A DNA stretch of 44,927 nt from a bacterium TMED88 (GTDB taxonomy: Bacteria; Myxococcota_A; UBA9160; UBA4427), in NCBI GenBank assembly GCA_002171515.1, contig NHEP01000129.1:1-44927 (forward strand), given 5' to 3'. The notes beneath the pieces were generated by a model, which ran no database searches, was not told where the DNA came from, and saw only the letters and a list, made by a program, of their open reading frames with translations. Numbering within the stretch: the first letter of the stretch is position 1; every line of letters begins with the position of its first letter. Of the stretch, positions 24,124 to 33,823 are shown piece after piece. The position numbers were made by a program, and so were the translations under genes.

Positions 24124-26403
24124 GTGAAGACCGCCTTCCATCAATTGGTTCGGACCCTTATCACGATGGGCTTGGCCCTCATCGCGGGTGCGGCGGTCTC
24201 AGCCGTCGAGGACGCCCCGGCTTCGGAACACTTTCCCGCGCCCCCCGGCCTCGAACCCGAAATCCAGTTCTGGACGCGCATTTACACCGAGGTCGACGGG
24301 CGGCAGGGCCTGCTGCACGATACGCGGGACCTCGGCGTCGTCTACGAACAAGTCGAGGTCCCGCGCAGCGCCTCTCCAAAAACCCGAGAGCGGCTGATCG
24401 AAGGGCACAAAGAAAAATACCGGGGCATTCTGCGGAAGCTGGGACGAGGCCAACGCAGCAAGCTGTCTTCCGACGAGGCCCGGGTTCTTGCTTTGTTTCC
24501 CACTGGGGTCCAGAATGAAACCCTCCGATCAGCCTCGCGTCGAATCCGCTTCCAACTCGGCCAAGCCGATCGATTCCGAGCCGGTCTGATCCGGTCCGGC
24601 GCATATGAGGATCACATCCAGTCGACCCTTGCCGAAATGGGTCTGCCGGCGGAAATTGCTGCCCTGCCCCACGTTGAGTCGTCTTATACGCCTCAAGCGT
24701 ATTCAAGAATCGGCGCTGCAGGACTATGGCAATTCACGCGCTCCACCGGTCGGCGATTCATGAGGGTTGATCATGTCGTCGACGAAAGGCTCGACCCGTA
24801 CCTCGCGACGGTGGCCGCTGCCCGCCTACTTGAGCAAAACCACCGAGTCACCGGCAGCTGGCCCCTCGCCATCACAGCTTACAACCACGGGGCCTCAGGC
24901 ATGCGACGAGCTGTTCGAAAACTGGGTACGCGAGATATCGAACGGATCGTCCGAGAGTACAGGGGACGGACTTTTGGATTCGCATCTCGAAACTTCTACG
25001 TGGAGTTCATCGCCGCTTCTCGAATCGCGAGCTCCCCAGAACAACACTTTGGAACTTTTGTTCGGGACAGCCCCATCGACTATGAGGAAGGCGAGATGCC
25101 TTTTTACGGAACGCCCTCATCGATTGCCCAAGCCCTTAACATTCCGCTGGATACGCTTCGCGCGGCCAATCCGGCCCTTCGCCCCAGCGTGTGGCGCGGT
25201 GACAAACGAATTCCGCGAGGATTCAACCTCAAGGTGCCGCGCGCCGAGTTGAACCGCCCGATCCAGAAAGGACTCCAAGCCGTCCCCTCGGAGTCCCGCC
25301 ATGCACGCCAAACCCGAGACGCCCACCACGTCATTCAGCGGGGGGAAACCCTATCCGGTATCGCACGCGCCTACGGGATTCGCGCCAGTGACCTGCAGGC
25401 TCTGAACGGGCTGCGCAACAGGCACCGCATCCGCGCGGGTCAAAAGCTGCGACTGCCCGCAGACCGGAGTCGATCTGCGTCAAACCAATCCGCTCGGCGA
25501 ACAAAAAACACGCCCTCACCGCTACCCCCGTCCGGCCAATACACGATCGCGCGAGGCGACACCCTACAAGCCATCGCGCGCCGCTTCGACGTTACAGAAA
25601 AGCAGCTGCTCCGCCTGAATCGCCTCAAAAACCCAAACCGAATTCGACCGGGTCAAACTCTTCAGATCCGCGGTGGGGCAGCAGAGCGCAAGAGCCCTCG
25701 CGTCGTCGAAACGCCAATCGCGAAAGATCAAGAAAGCGCTCCGCCGGCTTCAATGGCAAAGTCCGAGTCGCCCATTCCTTCACCCCAAACGAGTGGGGAA
25801 AAAACAGCCGAGGGGGGCTTTGCTGAAGTGGCCGCCGAAGCCGGACAGCACTCAGCCACCGAAAGATCAGCTCTTCTCGCTGACCCCAACGACTACTCCG
25901 TCGGCCAAGATGGCACCATCGAAGTCCAAGCAATGGAAACCCTTGGGCACTATGCCGAATGGTTAGGCATCCGAGCCAGTCAGCTGCGAGCCATCAACCG
26001 GCTCAAATATGGACAACCCCTTCCCGTGCACAGTCGCCTTCGACTCGACTTTTCTCGGACCCGACCGCCGGAGTTTGAACGTCATCGCTTGGAATACCAT
26101 CAAGGCATTCAAGAAGATTTCTTTTCCGAGTGGGAAATCTCCGGAACAGAATTCCATCACCTGGAAAGGGGCGACTCACTTTGGGTTCTGTCGCACAGGC
26201 GATTCAACGTTCCGCTCTGGCTCCTTCGTCAATACAATCCGGATGTCAACTTTGAATCCCCTCCTGAAGGGGCGCGCATTACAGTTCCGTTACTTAAAAA
26301 GAGAGACTGGATCGAGAGGGCTCGGGCGCCGAAGCCTAAGCAGCGAATGGGCAAGAACTCCCACACGACTTCCCGGGCCAGAGTCGGCTCTCAATGGGCC
26401 TGA
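24124..26403 (+). CDS. MltD-like membrane-bound lytic transglycosylase with LysM repeats
   Basis: About 759 residues from GTG 24124; ATG 24166 is the alternative start. The signal peptide ends near GAAVSA. Cleaves peptidoglycan glycan strands in the periplasm. The SLT catalytic domain has the Glu in ALPHVESSYTPQAYSR and the motifs GAAGLWQFT and AITAYNHG. Then four LysM-type units: VIQRGETLSGIARAYGIRAS, YTIARGDTLQAIARRFDV, a weaker MAETLGHYAEWLG-like one (read MEAT-free as METLGHYAEWLGIRAS), and a C-terminal LERGDSLWVLSHRRFNVP. Linkers are Pro/Ser/Glu rich. Its 3' end overlaps the convergent phosphatase gene by 13 bp. Confidence 0.9.
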   Translation: MKTAFHQLVRTLITMGLALIAGAAVSAVEDAPASEHFPAPPGLEPEIQFWTRIYTEVDGRQGLLHDTRDLGVVYEQVEVPRSASPKTRERLIEGHKEKYRGILRKLGRGQRSKLSSDEARVLALFPTGVQNETLRSASRRIRFQLGQADRFRAGLIRSGAYEDHIQSTLAEMGLPAEIAALPHVESSYTPQAYSRIGAAGLWQFTRSTGRRFMRVDHVVDERLDPYLATVAAARLLEQNHRVTGSWPLAITAYNHGASGMRRAVRKLGTRDIERIVREYRGRTFGFASRNFYVEFIAASRIASSPEQHFGTFVRDSPIDYEEGEMPFYGTPSSIAQALNIPLDTLRAANPALRPSVWRGDKRIPRGFNLKVPRAELNRPIQKGLQAVPSESRHARQTRDAHHVIQRGETLSGIARAYGIRASDLQALNGLRNRHRIRAGQKLRLPADRSRSASNQSARRTKNTPSPLPPSGQYTIARGDTLQAIARRFDVTEKQLLRLNRLKNPNRIRPGQTLQIRGGAAERKSPRVVETPIAKDQESAPPASMAKSESPIPSPQTSGEKTAEGGFAEVAAEAGQHSATERSALLADPNDYSVGQDGTIEVQAMETLGHYAEWLGIRASQLRAINRLKYGQPLPVHSRLRLDFSRTRPPEFERHRLEYHQGIQEDFFSEWEISGTEFHHLERGDSLWVLSHRRFNVPLWLLRQYNPDVNFESPPEGARITVPLLKKRDWIERARAPKPKQRMGKNSHTTSRARVGSQWA

Positions 26404-27071
26404 AAAACTTCAAAATCAGGCAGCCTCAGCGCAGTCAGAGGTCCACCGTATACCGCACCGGTATCAATCCCAATACTGAAGGGCACATTCCACCTCACCT
26501 CCATATCCTCGCTCGGAGTGTGGCCGTAAATAATCGTGATCCCCAAAGAATGGGGACGCGAGGGGCTGGTTCGATTCCAAAGTAAGTGTTCCACCCTGCA
26601 ATGGTGCAAAGCCGATTCAGCAGACGAGCGGTCGAGCTGCCTCGGATCGAGCCCCGCATGAACAAATAAATAGTCTGCCTCGGCGTGGTAAAGCTTGAGG
26701 CGTCGAAAAAACTCTTCATGCCGGTGTGGCAAACTAAAGCTGGACCGAGCCGAAATGGGCAGATCAAAAAACCCATATTCGGCAAGGGTCTTATCACCGC
26801 CATTGGAAAGCAGAGCACTGCCGCCGCAATAGGCCGGCCCCTCATAACCAAGAAAGTCCAACAGCATCGACTCATGATTTCCCAAGAGAAAGACGCAGGG
26901 ATATTCCTGCTCCAACGCGATCAAACGATCGATGACAGCGCGTGATTCAGACCCTCGGTCGATATAATCGCCCAGGAAAACGAAACGATCTCCGTGAGTC
27001 AGCGGCAAAGAATCGAGAAGAACCTCGAGTCTTTCGAGTTCGCCATGGATATCGCCAATCGCGTAGAGCAT
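26391..27071 (-). CDS. PPP-type metallophosphoesterase (Ser/Thr phosphatase or Ap4A hydrolase-like)
   Basis: 226 residues. The three metal-site motifs of the PPP family are intact: GDIHGELERL at residue 6, GDYIDRG at about 34, and GNHES at about 65, with a later FVHAGLDP and YGHTPSED providing metal His residues. Bacterial members dephosphorylate Ser/Thr proteins (PrpA/PrpB) or split dinucleoside tetraphosphates; sequence alone does not separate these. Starts at 27071; rlmN lies 90 bp upstream on the same strand. Confidence 0.88.
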   Translation of the reverse strand: MLYAIGDIHGELERLEVLLDSLPLTHGDRFVFLGDYIDRGSESRAVIDRLIALEQEYPCVFLLGNHESMLLDFLGYEGPAYCGGSALLSNGGDKTLAEYGFFDLPISARSSFSLPHRHEEFFRRLKLYHAEADYLFVHAGLDPRQLDRSSAESALHHCRVEHLLWNRTSPSRPHSLGITIIYGHTPSEDMEVRWNVPFSIGIDTGAVYGGPLTALRLPDFEVFQAH

Positions 27072-27146
27072 CCTTCGTTTCGCCCCCTAGAACACATTTC
27101 GGAGCGTCAGCGCCTTGGCTAAAACTCGAAGGCGATTTCGTTATCG

Positions 27147-27175
27147 TCCAGCTGGAGGATTCTAATCCAGCTGGA
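27147..27175. repeat. Paired 10-bp palindromes at the rlmN stop codon
   Basis: TCCAGCTGGA occurs twice, at 27147-27156 and 27166-27175, with 9 nt between. Each copy is self-complementary, and the two copies can pair to give a 10-bp hairpin whose loop contains the rlmN stop codon (27162-27164). No T-run follows on the minus strand. Confidence 0.7.
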
Positions 27176-28256
27176 TTCCAGGCCCTTCGGTCGCCTCCCG
27201 AGCGGCAAGCTGACCACATGCCGCATCGATGTCAGCACCTCGGTTTCGGCGCAAAGTGACCCGAACGCCCGCCCGGTGAAGCTCGGCTGTAAAGGCGTCG
27301 CAGACGGCGCGGCTGGGCGGGCGCTGGGGCGCGTCCGCATGAGGATTCATGGGGATTACATTGAGCTTCGATGGAATCCCGTGGAGCAATGCGGGCAGCC
27401 GCCGGGCGTCCGAAATCGAGTCATTAATGCCCTCCATCAAGGTGTATTCGAAGAAGACGGGACGGCGGCGCCCGATCAAGGGTTCGTTTTTCAACGCTCC
27501 GAGAAGCACCTCAAGAGGAAAACGACGATTGAGCGGAACGAGAACGTCCCGCACAGAGTCCGTGGTCGCGTGGAGAGAAATCGCCAAATTGACTGGAGCC
27601 AACTCCAACAGCGGTCTGATACGGGGAACAATGCCTGAAGTTGAAACCGTCAATCTCCGGGGGGCCAGAGCCAAAATTTTGGGATGGGTCAATATTCGAA
27701 TCGACTCGGAGACCGCAGGCCAATTCAGGAGGGGTTCACCCATCCCCATGTAGACCACATTAGTGAGCGATTCGTCTGGATCCAAAACGGACCGGGCCAA
27801 GAGCACCTGTTCAACAATTTCGGAAGCCCGAAGATTTCGCGTCAACCCCATGGCTCCGGTCGCGCAGAATGAACATGCCAAGGGGCAGCCGACCTGTGTC
27901 GATACGCAGAGCGTATTGCGCCGCTCTTCGGGAATCATCACGGCTTCAATCGTAGAGCCATCCCGGGTCCGCAGGGCCAACTTGCGGGTTCCGTCCCTCG
28001 ACTTCTGGACGGCCTTCAAAGTCAGTGCATTGATCTCCCAATCGCGGACCAGCCGGTCTCGCATCTCTGCGGGAAGATCCGTCATTAAGCTGGCGTCCCC
28101 CACACCCCGCGTATAAATCCATTGAAGTACTTGATCCGCTCGATATGCGGACCAGCCTTCCTGCTGAAATCGATCTCGCAATGCGTCATAACCGAAATCT
28201 TTCAGATTCGGCCGATCGTTCAGATCCATTTGAGTCATCGATTCGTGTGCGCTCAT
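27162..28256 (-). CDS. rlmN: RlmN, 23S rRNA A2503 / tRNA A37 C2-methyltransferase
   Basis: 364 residues. Radical-SAM enzyme that methylates C2 of A2503 in 23S rRNA and A37 in some tRNAs. The iron-sulfur motif CPLACSFC (CxxxCxxC) is present, followed by ATGAMGLTRNL, then VYMGMGEPLLNW (SAM site) and VSTSGIVPRI. Near the C-terminus VTLRRNRGADIDAACGQL carries the Cys of the methyl-transfer pair. Start ATG 28256 overlaps the trmB stop (28253-28256). Confidence 0.95.
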   Translation of the reverse strand: MSAHESMTQMDLNDRPNLKDFGYDALRDRFQQEGWSAYRADQVLQWIYTRGVGDASLMTDLPAEMRDRLVRDWEINALTLKAVQKSRDGTRKLALRTRDGSTIEAVMIPEERRNTLCVSTQVGCPLACSFCATGAMGLTRNLRASEIVEQVLLARSVLDPDESLTNVVYMGMGEPLLNWPAVSESIRILTHPKILALAPRRLTVSTSGIVPRIRPLLELAPVNLAISLHATTDSVRDVLVPLNRRFPLEVLLGALKNEPLIGRRRPVFFEYTLMEGINDSISDARRLPALLHGIPSKLNVIPMNPHADAPQRPPSRAVCDAFTAELHRAGVRVTLRRNRGADIDAACGQLAAREATEGPGIQLD

Positions 28257-28981
28257 GGAGAGATCCTATGAATCACTTCGGATCGACGCCGATACTCGAA
28301 AAAATGAAGAGGTCGGCCCGCCGCCCGCCACTCTTCTTCGTAGCCGGTATGCATTCGACCCGGGACCTCTGGCAACCAAGAGTGCGAAGGGTGCCCCGAA
28401 GTGAGCTCCGTCTCTTCTTTGAGAGCTATGGCGATCTGTTCTGCATAGGGAACATCGTCGGTGGCGACATGAAGCTGGCCTCCCCACTTCATACACTGGG
28501 TGAGCTCCGAGACAAAGGCCGGCTGAATCAGGCGCCGGCCTTCATGGCGAGCTTTGGGCCAAGGGTCAGAAAAATTGATCCAGACTTCATCCAAACTTTC
28601 CGCGGGCAGGAGGTCGCGAACAACATTTTCAGCTCGGGCCTCAAGGAGGCGGACATTCGTCAATCCCGCCCGCGCCAATTTACGCGCCAATTTCAGGACA
28701 CGTTTAAAGGAGACCTCGACGCCCAGAAATGCAGTTCCGGGAAAACGTGCTGCCAGGTCAAGCAAGAACTCCCCTCGACCAAATCCAATCTCAAGCACCA
28801 CTTCGAACGGCGGCTCAAGCGTCTGGGCAAAGAGCGATTCGATGCTCCTCGCCCCCCCTTTTTTCGCCTCGGCAACCGGCCCGGAGAAATCCAGGGCCTC
28901 AGGCGAGGCCGCTTCGAAAAAATCGAGCGCACTCAATCGCCAGTCATCACCAGGAATGTCGTATTTGAGGGAGCGCCCCAT
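28253..28981 (-). CDS. trmB: TrmB, tRNA (guanine-N7-)-methyltransferase
   Basis: 242 residues. Makes m7G46 in tRNA with SAM. Motifs: VLEIGFGRGEFLLDLA (SAM loop), FLGVEVSFKRVLKLA, VWINFSDPWPKARHEGRRL (the family PWPKxRHxxRR hallmark, substrate binding) and LHVATDDVPYAE. Overlaps rlmN by 4 nt and follows the SppA-like gene by 66 bp on the same strand, so a translation/RNA-modification pair. Confidence 0.93.
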   Translation of the reverse strand: MGRSLKYDIPGDDWRLSALDFFEAASPEALDFSGPVAEAKKGGARSIESLFAQTLEPPFEVVLEIGFGRGEFLLDLAARFPGTAFLGVEVSFKRVLKLARKLARAGLTNVRLLEARAENVVRDLLPAESLDEVWINFSDPWPKARHEGRRLIQPAFVSELTQCMKWGGQLHVATDDVPYAEQIAIALKEETELTSGHPSHSWLPEVPGRMHTGYEEEWRAAGRPLHFFEYRRRSEVIHRISP

Positions 28982-29047
28982 CGTGATCCTCAGCTCGACC
29001 TGCCGGTCTCGAGTCGATCAATCCTACTTCGTCCAGTCGCTTCCGCT

Positions 29048-30658
29048 TTAGGAGACTCTCGATCCCCTAGCCCAGCCTGACAACAGCGGCGAGATCCATC
29101 TGGGCAAGACAGACGGACGAGGAAGCGTGAGAACGGGGTAGTGCTCATCATTGGCCAAACCCGCACGACCAGCCAAATCCTGGAGAGCCTCCAATGGCCC
29201 CCCCAAGTCATCGACCAAGCCCAAATCGAGAGCACGACGTCCGCTCCAAACTCGGCCCTGAGCCACGGCTTCGACCGACTTGCGGTCGAGGGGCCGACCC
29301 CGTGTCACCCGATCGAGGAATATATCGTAGATCGCCTCCATTTCGCGTCGAACCGCCATCCTTTCATCGGGCGAGTAACCGCGCGCCTCGGAGAAAAGCC
29401 CAGCCCGAGCCCCACGACGCACGCCGTCTCGAGCCACTCCCAGCTTCTCGTAGAGCTCCCCGAGATTCATTTTTCCGCCGACCACGCCAATCGAACCAGT
29501 CAAAGTGGTGCCCTCGGCAAAGATCGCATCAGCTGCCGCCGCCATGTAGTAACCGCCTGAGGCCACGACATCGCCCATAGAGACTACAACCGGCTTTTCG
29601 CGTCGGGTTCTCTCGATCGCGCGATGAATCAAATCGGACGCCAACGCATCCCCACCCGGACTGTCGATCCGCAGCAAAACCCCTCGCACTGATGCGTCGG
29701 TTCGGAGCGCCTCGAGCAGCTGGGTCGCGCCCAATTCGGAGATTCCGCGCCCCGATGCCCCTCTGGAAATCTGCCCAGCCGCGGCCCACTGTACGAGTCG
29801 AGCCGGCGCCCGGAAGCCTCGCTTTCCGTGACCTCGAAAAACCCAAGCCTTGAAATAAAGCGAGGCGTCAACCCGTTGAGCACGGCGGGCCATCCGGCTC
29901 TGGCCCGAACTTTTCAAGGTCTCTTCTTGGAGGCGCTCATCCAATTCATCCGCATAGGCGATGCCATCGATCAGACCGGCTTCGAGAGCGAGACGGGCGG
30001 GATAGGGTCCTTGATCGATCCGGTCTCTCACTTCGTTGTGCGAAAGCCCTCTGCCTGAGGCGATGGCTTGGACACATTCATCAAAAACGTCACCCTGCCA
30101 TAAATCGATCTGCTCGCGTTCGGTCTCCGACATCCCTTGCCGTGTGAACGTCTCGCCTGCGCTCTTGTAGCGCCCTACGTGAACGATTTCGGGCCGAATG
30201 CCAAGCTGGTCAAGTAGACCTTTGAGGAAAAAACGTTCGATCGACAACCCAATAAGCTGCAGTTCAGCACTTTCGGGCATCCAAAGCGTATCCGCCTGAG
30301 CCACCATGGCGTACTCTTCAATGGACAGTTCTTTGGCCCAAACGACCACGCGCCGACCAGAACCCCGCCACCGGGCCACCATTCGCGCCAAAGCTGCCGT
30401 TTGGCCAAAGCTGCCGAGTCGCCCCGTCAACCGCAAGATCAAACCGTCGAAGCGAGGGTCTGAGGATCCAGCCTCAAGCGTCCTGAGGAGGTCCAAGAAG
30501 CCGAGCACCCTGCCCTCGGGGCCGGAGGTTTCGTACTCAGCAAAAGGACCGTCGACAAGAACGTCGAGCCAACAGCCCGATCGGCTTTGGACCGCACGGC
30601 GCGCTCGAATTCTCGGAATGGTTCCCCAGCCCCGCCAGGCGTGGGTTCGCCTACCCAT
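29048..30658 (-). CDS. sppA: SppA-like signal peptide peptidase, without a visible membrane anchor
   Basis: 536 residues, the 67K double-domain type. Lys165 in VGRYKSAGETFTRQGMSE is the general base, and Ser367 in DVVASGGYYMAAAAD, in the second domain, is the nucleophile; the LTGSIGVVGGKMNL substrate-binding segment follows. Known role: degrading cleaved signal peptides in the membrane. Unusual: the N-terminus (MGRRTHAWRGWGTIPRIRAR) lacks the hydrophobic anchor seen in E. coli SppA. It overlaps the VWA gene by 8 nt and so is part of a moxR-VWA-sppA operon. Confidence 0.88.
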   Translation of the reverse strand: MGRRTHAWRGWGTIPRIRARRAVQSRSGCWLDVLVDGPFAEYETSGPEGRVLGFLDLLRTLEAGSSDPRFDGLILRLTGRLGSFGQTAALARMVARWRGSGRRVVVWAKELSIEEYAMVAQADTLWMPESAELQLIGLSIERFFLKGLLDQLGIRPEIVHVGRYKSAGETFTRQGMSETEREQIDLWQGDVFDECVQAIASGRGLSHNEVRDRIDQGPYPARLALEAGLIDGIAYADELDERLQEETLKSSGQSRMARRAQRVDASLYFKAWVFRGHGKRGFRAPARLVQWAAAGQISRGASGRGISELGATQLLEALRTDASVRGVLLRIDSPGGDALASDLIHRAIERTRREKPVVVSMGDVVASGGYYMAAAADAIFAEGTTLTGSIGVVGGKMNLGELYEKLGVARDGVRRGARAGLFSEARGYSPDERMAVRREMEAIYDIFLDRVTRGRPLDRKSVEAVAQGRVWSGRRALDLGLVDDLGGPLEALQDLAGRAGLANDEHYPVLTLPRPSVLPRWISPLLSGWARGSRVS

Positions 30659-32270
30659 TGCGTCGCGTTCTTTTCTGACTGATGTAATCGACCATCAAAA
30701 ATGACGAAAGCTGGTGAGGATGAGTGTAAAAAGCTCGTCCCTTATTGATTTGGGTCATTCGCTCGACAAAGCCCACCAGCTCTGGCGCATCATCGAGCAT
30801 GAAGGTGTTGATCGTGATGCCCTTCTGGGTCAACCGCTTAACCGTCTTTAAAGTTTCGGCCACCGCGTGCGGCGAGACGCCCCCCATTCCCATCGGCCAT
30901 TCCACTCGAAGCTGTCCCGCATCGAAGTACGCGGTGGGCTGACCGTCGGTGATCACCAGAATCTGAGGCGTTGCGCTCCGGTGACGCCGAATGAGTTGCT
31001 CCGCCAGAATGAGTCCCTCTTGGAGATTCGTAAAAGGATCTCCCATATCCCAGCATACCTCGGGAAGCTCCCGAATCGATAATTCCCGAGCGCGGGTTGA
31101 GAAGCCAACAATCGAGAAGTGATCCCGCGGATAACGAGTCCGGATCAGCTGGTCCATCGCCATCGCGACGCGTTTCGCGGCGGGAAATCGGTCTGCCCAC
31201 GACATGGACCAGCTCATATCCAACAGTAAGATCGTGGTCGCCTGGGTGGCAAAATCGAGCTCACGCACCTCAAAATCTTCCACTTGCAACTGAAGGCCTC
31301 GAGTTCGCGGCTCGGCCCCCTCAGCCTCTCTCCGCTTGACCCCATTGAGCACCGTCTTGACGACATCAAGATCCAAGGGATCACCAAACTGCCAAGGTCG
31401 AGTCTCATCGGGCCTGGGAAGGCCGGCACCAAACCCGGGCGTGTCATGCTCCCCCGAAAGGCTTTTCCGAAGAGCACCATATACGTCGGCCAACGCCGAA
31501 GCACCGATTTTTCGGATCGCTTTGGGCGTCAGTCCGCCATCTCGCAGAAAACCGGCTTCGGCCATCCGCTGCTCAAGGTCACGAAGCAAGACGAAAGACT
31601 GGGCGGCTGGGTCTCCGAGCATTTCCCGCAGATCATCGGGAGAAATCGACTGCAAATCTCCACTCTGAAGATCGGCCATCATTTTCTGAAGGCCCTCAAC
31701 CTGACCTCGAATCTGCTGCGCCGTCTCATAATCGGCGTTTTCCGGCCCCTGAAATTGCTGACCCTCCCGGCCCAAAAAGGACTCGAGCTCGCGCATTCGC
31801 TCCAGCTCTTGGCGAAGGGATTCGAAATCTTCTCCCGCCTCTTCATCCTCAAAGACGTAGTCTTCGAAAGCGGCAATGGACTCGGAAACGCCTTGGACTT
31901 CACGATGCCGCCGTCTCAAAAAATCGTTCATGCGAGCCGATTCATGACCATGAGACCCCTCAAGTCGGACTTGCTCTCGCGCGAGAATCGACTCCAACCT
32001 CTCACGCCATTCCGACATCGACTCGGCCAAATTCCACTGCTGCTGAAGATTCCGAATTTGGTCTCGCAGCTCGCCCAACAACTCCTCAAGACCCATCACG
32101 CGCATATCGAGACCGCCGAGCTGAAAACCAGCGCGCCTCATCCATTCAAGGGCATCAGCCGCACTCATCCCTTCCATCATGAGATCCGACAACGCCTCAA
32201 GCGCTCGATCCGGATCGATCGAGAACTCATCTTGAGTGCCGTCCCAACGACTGTATCGATAGAGTTTCAT
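30651..32270 (-). CDS. von Willebrand factor A domain protein (MoxR partner)
   Basis: 539 residues. Residues about 60-235 are a long helical, probably coiled-coil region rich in Glu/Arg/Gln. The VWA domain starts at about 345 with the MIDAS motif DMSWS (Asp351, Ser353, Ser355), then VGFSTRARELSIRELP and VITDGQPTAYFD. VWA proteins next to MoxR ATPases act in metal insertion or protein-complex remodelling. 26 bp downstream of the MoxR gene and 8 nt overlapping sppA. Cytoplasmic; no signal peptide. Target unknown. Confidence 0.88.
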   Translation of the reverse strand: MKLYRYSRWDGTQDEFSIDPDRALEALSDLMMEGMSAADALEWMRRAGFQLGGLDMRVMGLEELLGELRDQIRNLQQQWNLAESMSEWRERLESILAREQVRLEGSHGHESARMNDFLRRRHREVQGVSESIAAFEDYVFEDEEAGEDFESLRQELERMRELESFLGREGQQFQGPENADYETAQQIRGQVEGLQKMMADLQSGDLQSISPDDLREMLGDPAAQSFVLLRDLEQRMAEAGFLRDGGLTPKAIRKIGASALADVYGALRKSLSGEHDTPGFGAGLPRPDETRPWQFGDPLDLDVVKTVLNGVKRREAEGAEPRTRGLQLQVEDFEVRELDFATQATTILLLDMSWSMSWADRFPAAKRVAMAMDQLIRTRYPRDHFSIVGFSTRARELSIRELPEVCWDMGDPFTNLQEGLILAEQLIRRHRSATPQILVITDGQPTAYFDAGQLRVEWPMGMGGVSPHAVAETLKTVKRLTQKGITINTFMLDDAPELVGFVERMTQINKGRAFYTHPHQLSSFLMVDYISQKRTRRNG

Positions 32271-32296
32271 TGATCTCCGCGCGCCTTAGTCCAAGG

Positions 32297-33709
32297 TCAA
32301 TCGACTTGGTAACGGGCTCGCCCCTCTCGCATATTCTTATTGAGATGATTCGCCAAATGGAGCCCCTCTAAGATAAACTCGATCGCTGACGCTAAGCCTG
32401 CAGGTGAATCGCTGCCGGACAGCGCGACGGCAGCTTCCCGAAGGCCGGCGATCTCATCGAGTCCCTCGAGATAATCGACCGCCGCGAGATCCGCACCAAT
32501 TTCCACCTGCCAGCCAGAATCGAAGGCTTCGACCACGGAAGTCAGCGTTTCGCCGAGCGATCTTTCTTCAAAGACACGATGCGAAGCTCGCCTAAGCAAG
32601 CCCTGCAAGAGTTCTTCATCGCTCATCTCTGCGCCCGCATACTCAAGTTCCACTTTCCCTGTCGTGGAGGAAGCCAGCGCTTCAAGGTCCGACACCCGCG
32701 GCACGGCTTCGCCCTCCCGGTGACGCAGAGCGCGGCGTACGGAATTGGCCACCATCGTTTCGTAGTTCGCAATGGTCATCCGGACGGAGACACCGGAAGC
32801 TTGGCAAACATCAGGACTGTTGCGCGCCTGAAAAGTCACCTCCCCAACAATCTCCGACATGTAATCCGGCACGCGGACATGAATTCCCTCGACCTGGGGG
32901 AGTTCAACCTCTGATTCAACAATCGACAGCTCAGTCGCGCGCTCGGATGGGTAGTGGGTGCGGATCTGTGCTGCGTAGCGATCCTTCAGCGGCGTAATGA
33001 TGCGGCCACGACTGGTGTAGTCCTCGGGATTGGCGCTCGCCACGACGAGAACATCCAAGGGCAACCTGACATTGTGCCCCTTGATCTGTACGTCTCGCTC
33101 TTCCATGACATTAAAGAGCCCCACCTGAACTTTTTCAGTGAGATCAGGCAACTCGTTGATACAGAAAAGGCCGCGATGACTCCGGGGCAGCATGCCGAAA
33201 TGAATTGTGTACTCGTCTGAGAGATGGCGTCCCTCTGCCACTTTGATGGGATCTACATCTCCGATCAAGTCGGCGATCGAAACGTCTGGAGTGGCCAGTT
33301 TTTCGCTGTACCGATCCGACCGATGGAGCCACTGGATTTCCGTCTTCTCGCCATACTGAGCGACGACTTCTCGCGCTTGGATCGAAATCGGCGTCTCAGG
33401 ATCATCCCGAACTTCACTCCCCGCCACATAGGGGATCCACTCATCGAGCAAGCCAGTCAGGGCACGAATCATTCTGGATTTCGCCTGCCCTCGCTCTCCC
33501 AGAAAGATCATGTCGTGGCCACAGAGCAATGCGTTTTCAACCGCCGGCACGACCGTGTTCTCATAGCCCTGAATGCCTTTGAAGAGAGGGCGCCTCTCCC
33601 GCAAATGGACTAATAAATTTTCGCGCAATTCCTCACGCAGGGTCCGCGGTTGATATCCAGACGCACGCAACTCAGCCAAGGTGCGCGGAGCAGGGGGTGA
33701 ACTTCGCAT
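32297..33709 (-). CDS. MoxR-type AAA+ ATPase, magnesium-chelatase ChlI-like
   Basis: 470 residues. Walker A is GERGQAKSR (71-79), and the Walker B-like segment is GLFCINELPDL (Asn-Glu instead of Asp-Glu, as I recall for this subfamily). Sensor 1 is VVASANPEDYTSRGR, followed by TPLKDRYAAQIRTHYP. C-terminal helical region to 470. With the adjacent VWA protein it should form an ATP-driven remodelling pair analogous to BchI/BchD, CbbQ/CbbO or MoxR/VWA. ATG preceded by GAGAGGAAG. First gene of moxR-VWA-sppA. Confidence 0.92.
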   Translation of the reverse strand: MRSSPPAPRTLAELRASGYQPRTLREELRENLLVHLRERRPLFKGIQGYENTVVPAVENALLCGHDMIFLGERGQAKSRMIRALTGLLDEWIPYVAGSEVRDDPETPISIQAREVVAQYGEKTEIQWLHRSDRYSEKLATPDVSIADLIGDVDPIKVAEGRHLSDEYTIHFGMLPRSHRGLFCINELPDLTEKVQVGLFNVMEERDVQIKGHNVRLPLDVLVVASANPEDYTSRGRIITPLKDRYAAQIRTHYPSERATELSIVESEVELPQVEGIHVRVPDYMSEIVGEVTFQARNSPDVCQASGVSVRMTIANYETMVANSVRRALRHREGEAVPRVSDLEALASSTTGKVELEYAGAEMSDEELLQGLLRRASHRVFEERSLGETLTSVVEAFDSGWQVEIGADLAAVDYLEGLDEIAGLREAAVALSGSDSPAGLASAIEFILEGLHLANHLNKNMREGRARYQVD

Positions 33710-33823
33710 AACTTCCTCTCAGACGTTTCGGGGGGGGGAGGCTCAAGCATGGCGCAGACGGCGACATGTGCCATCTGCCTCCCGACACCTGGGGAGTCCG
33801 CAGCGCGAGGGATCAGGCGCGAA

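Noticed and set aside
31284-32273. Plus-strand open frame (329 codons) opposite the VWA gene
   Set aside because: No motif, and the minus strand encodes an intact MIDAS domain; a shadow frame.
33730-33738. Run of nine G between moxR and the kinase-like gene
   Set aside because: It is between genes, upstream of the moxR ribosome site, with no sign of affecting a frame; probably chance in GC-rich DNA.
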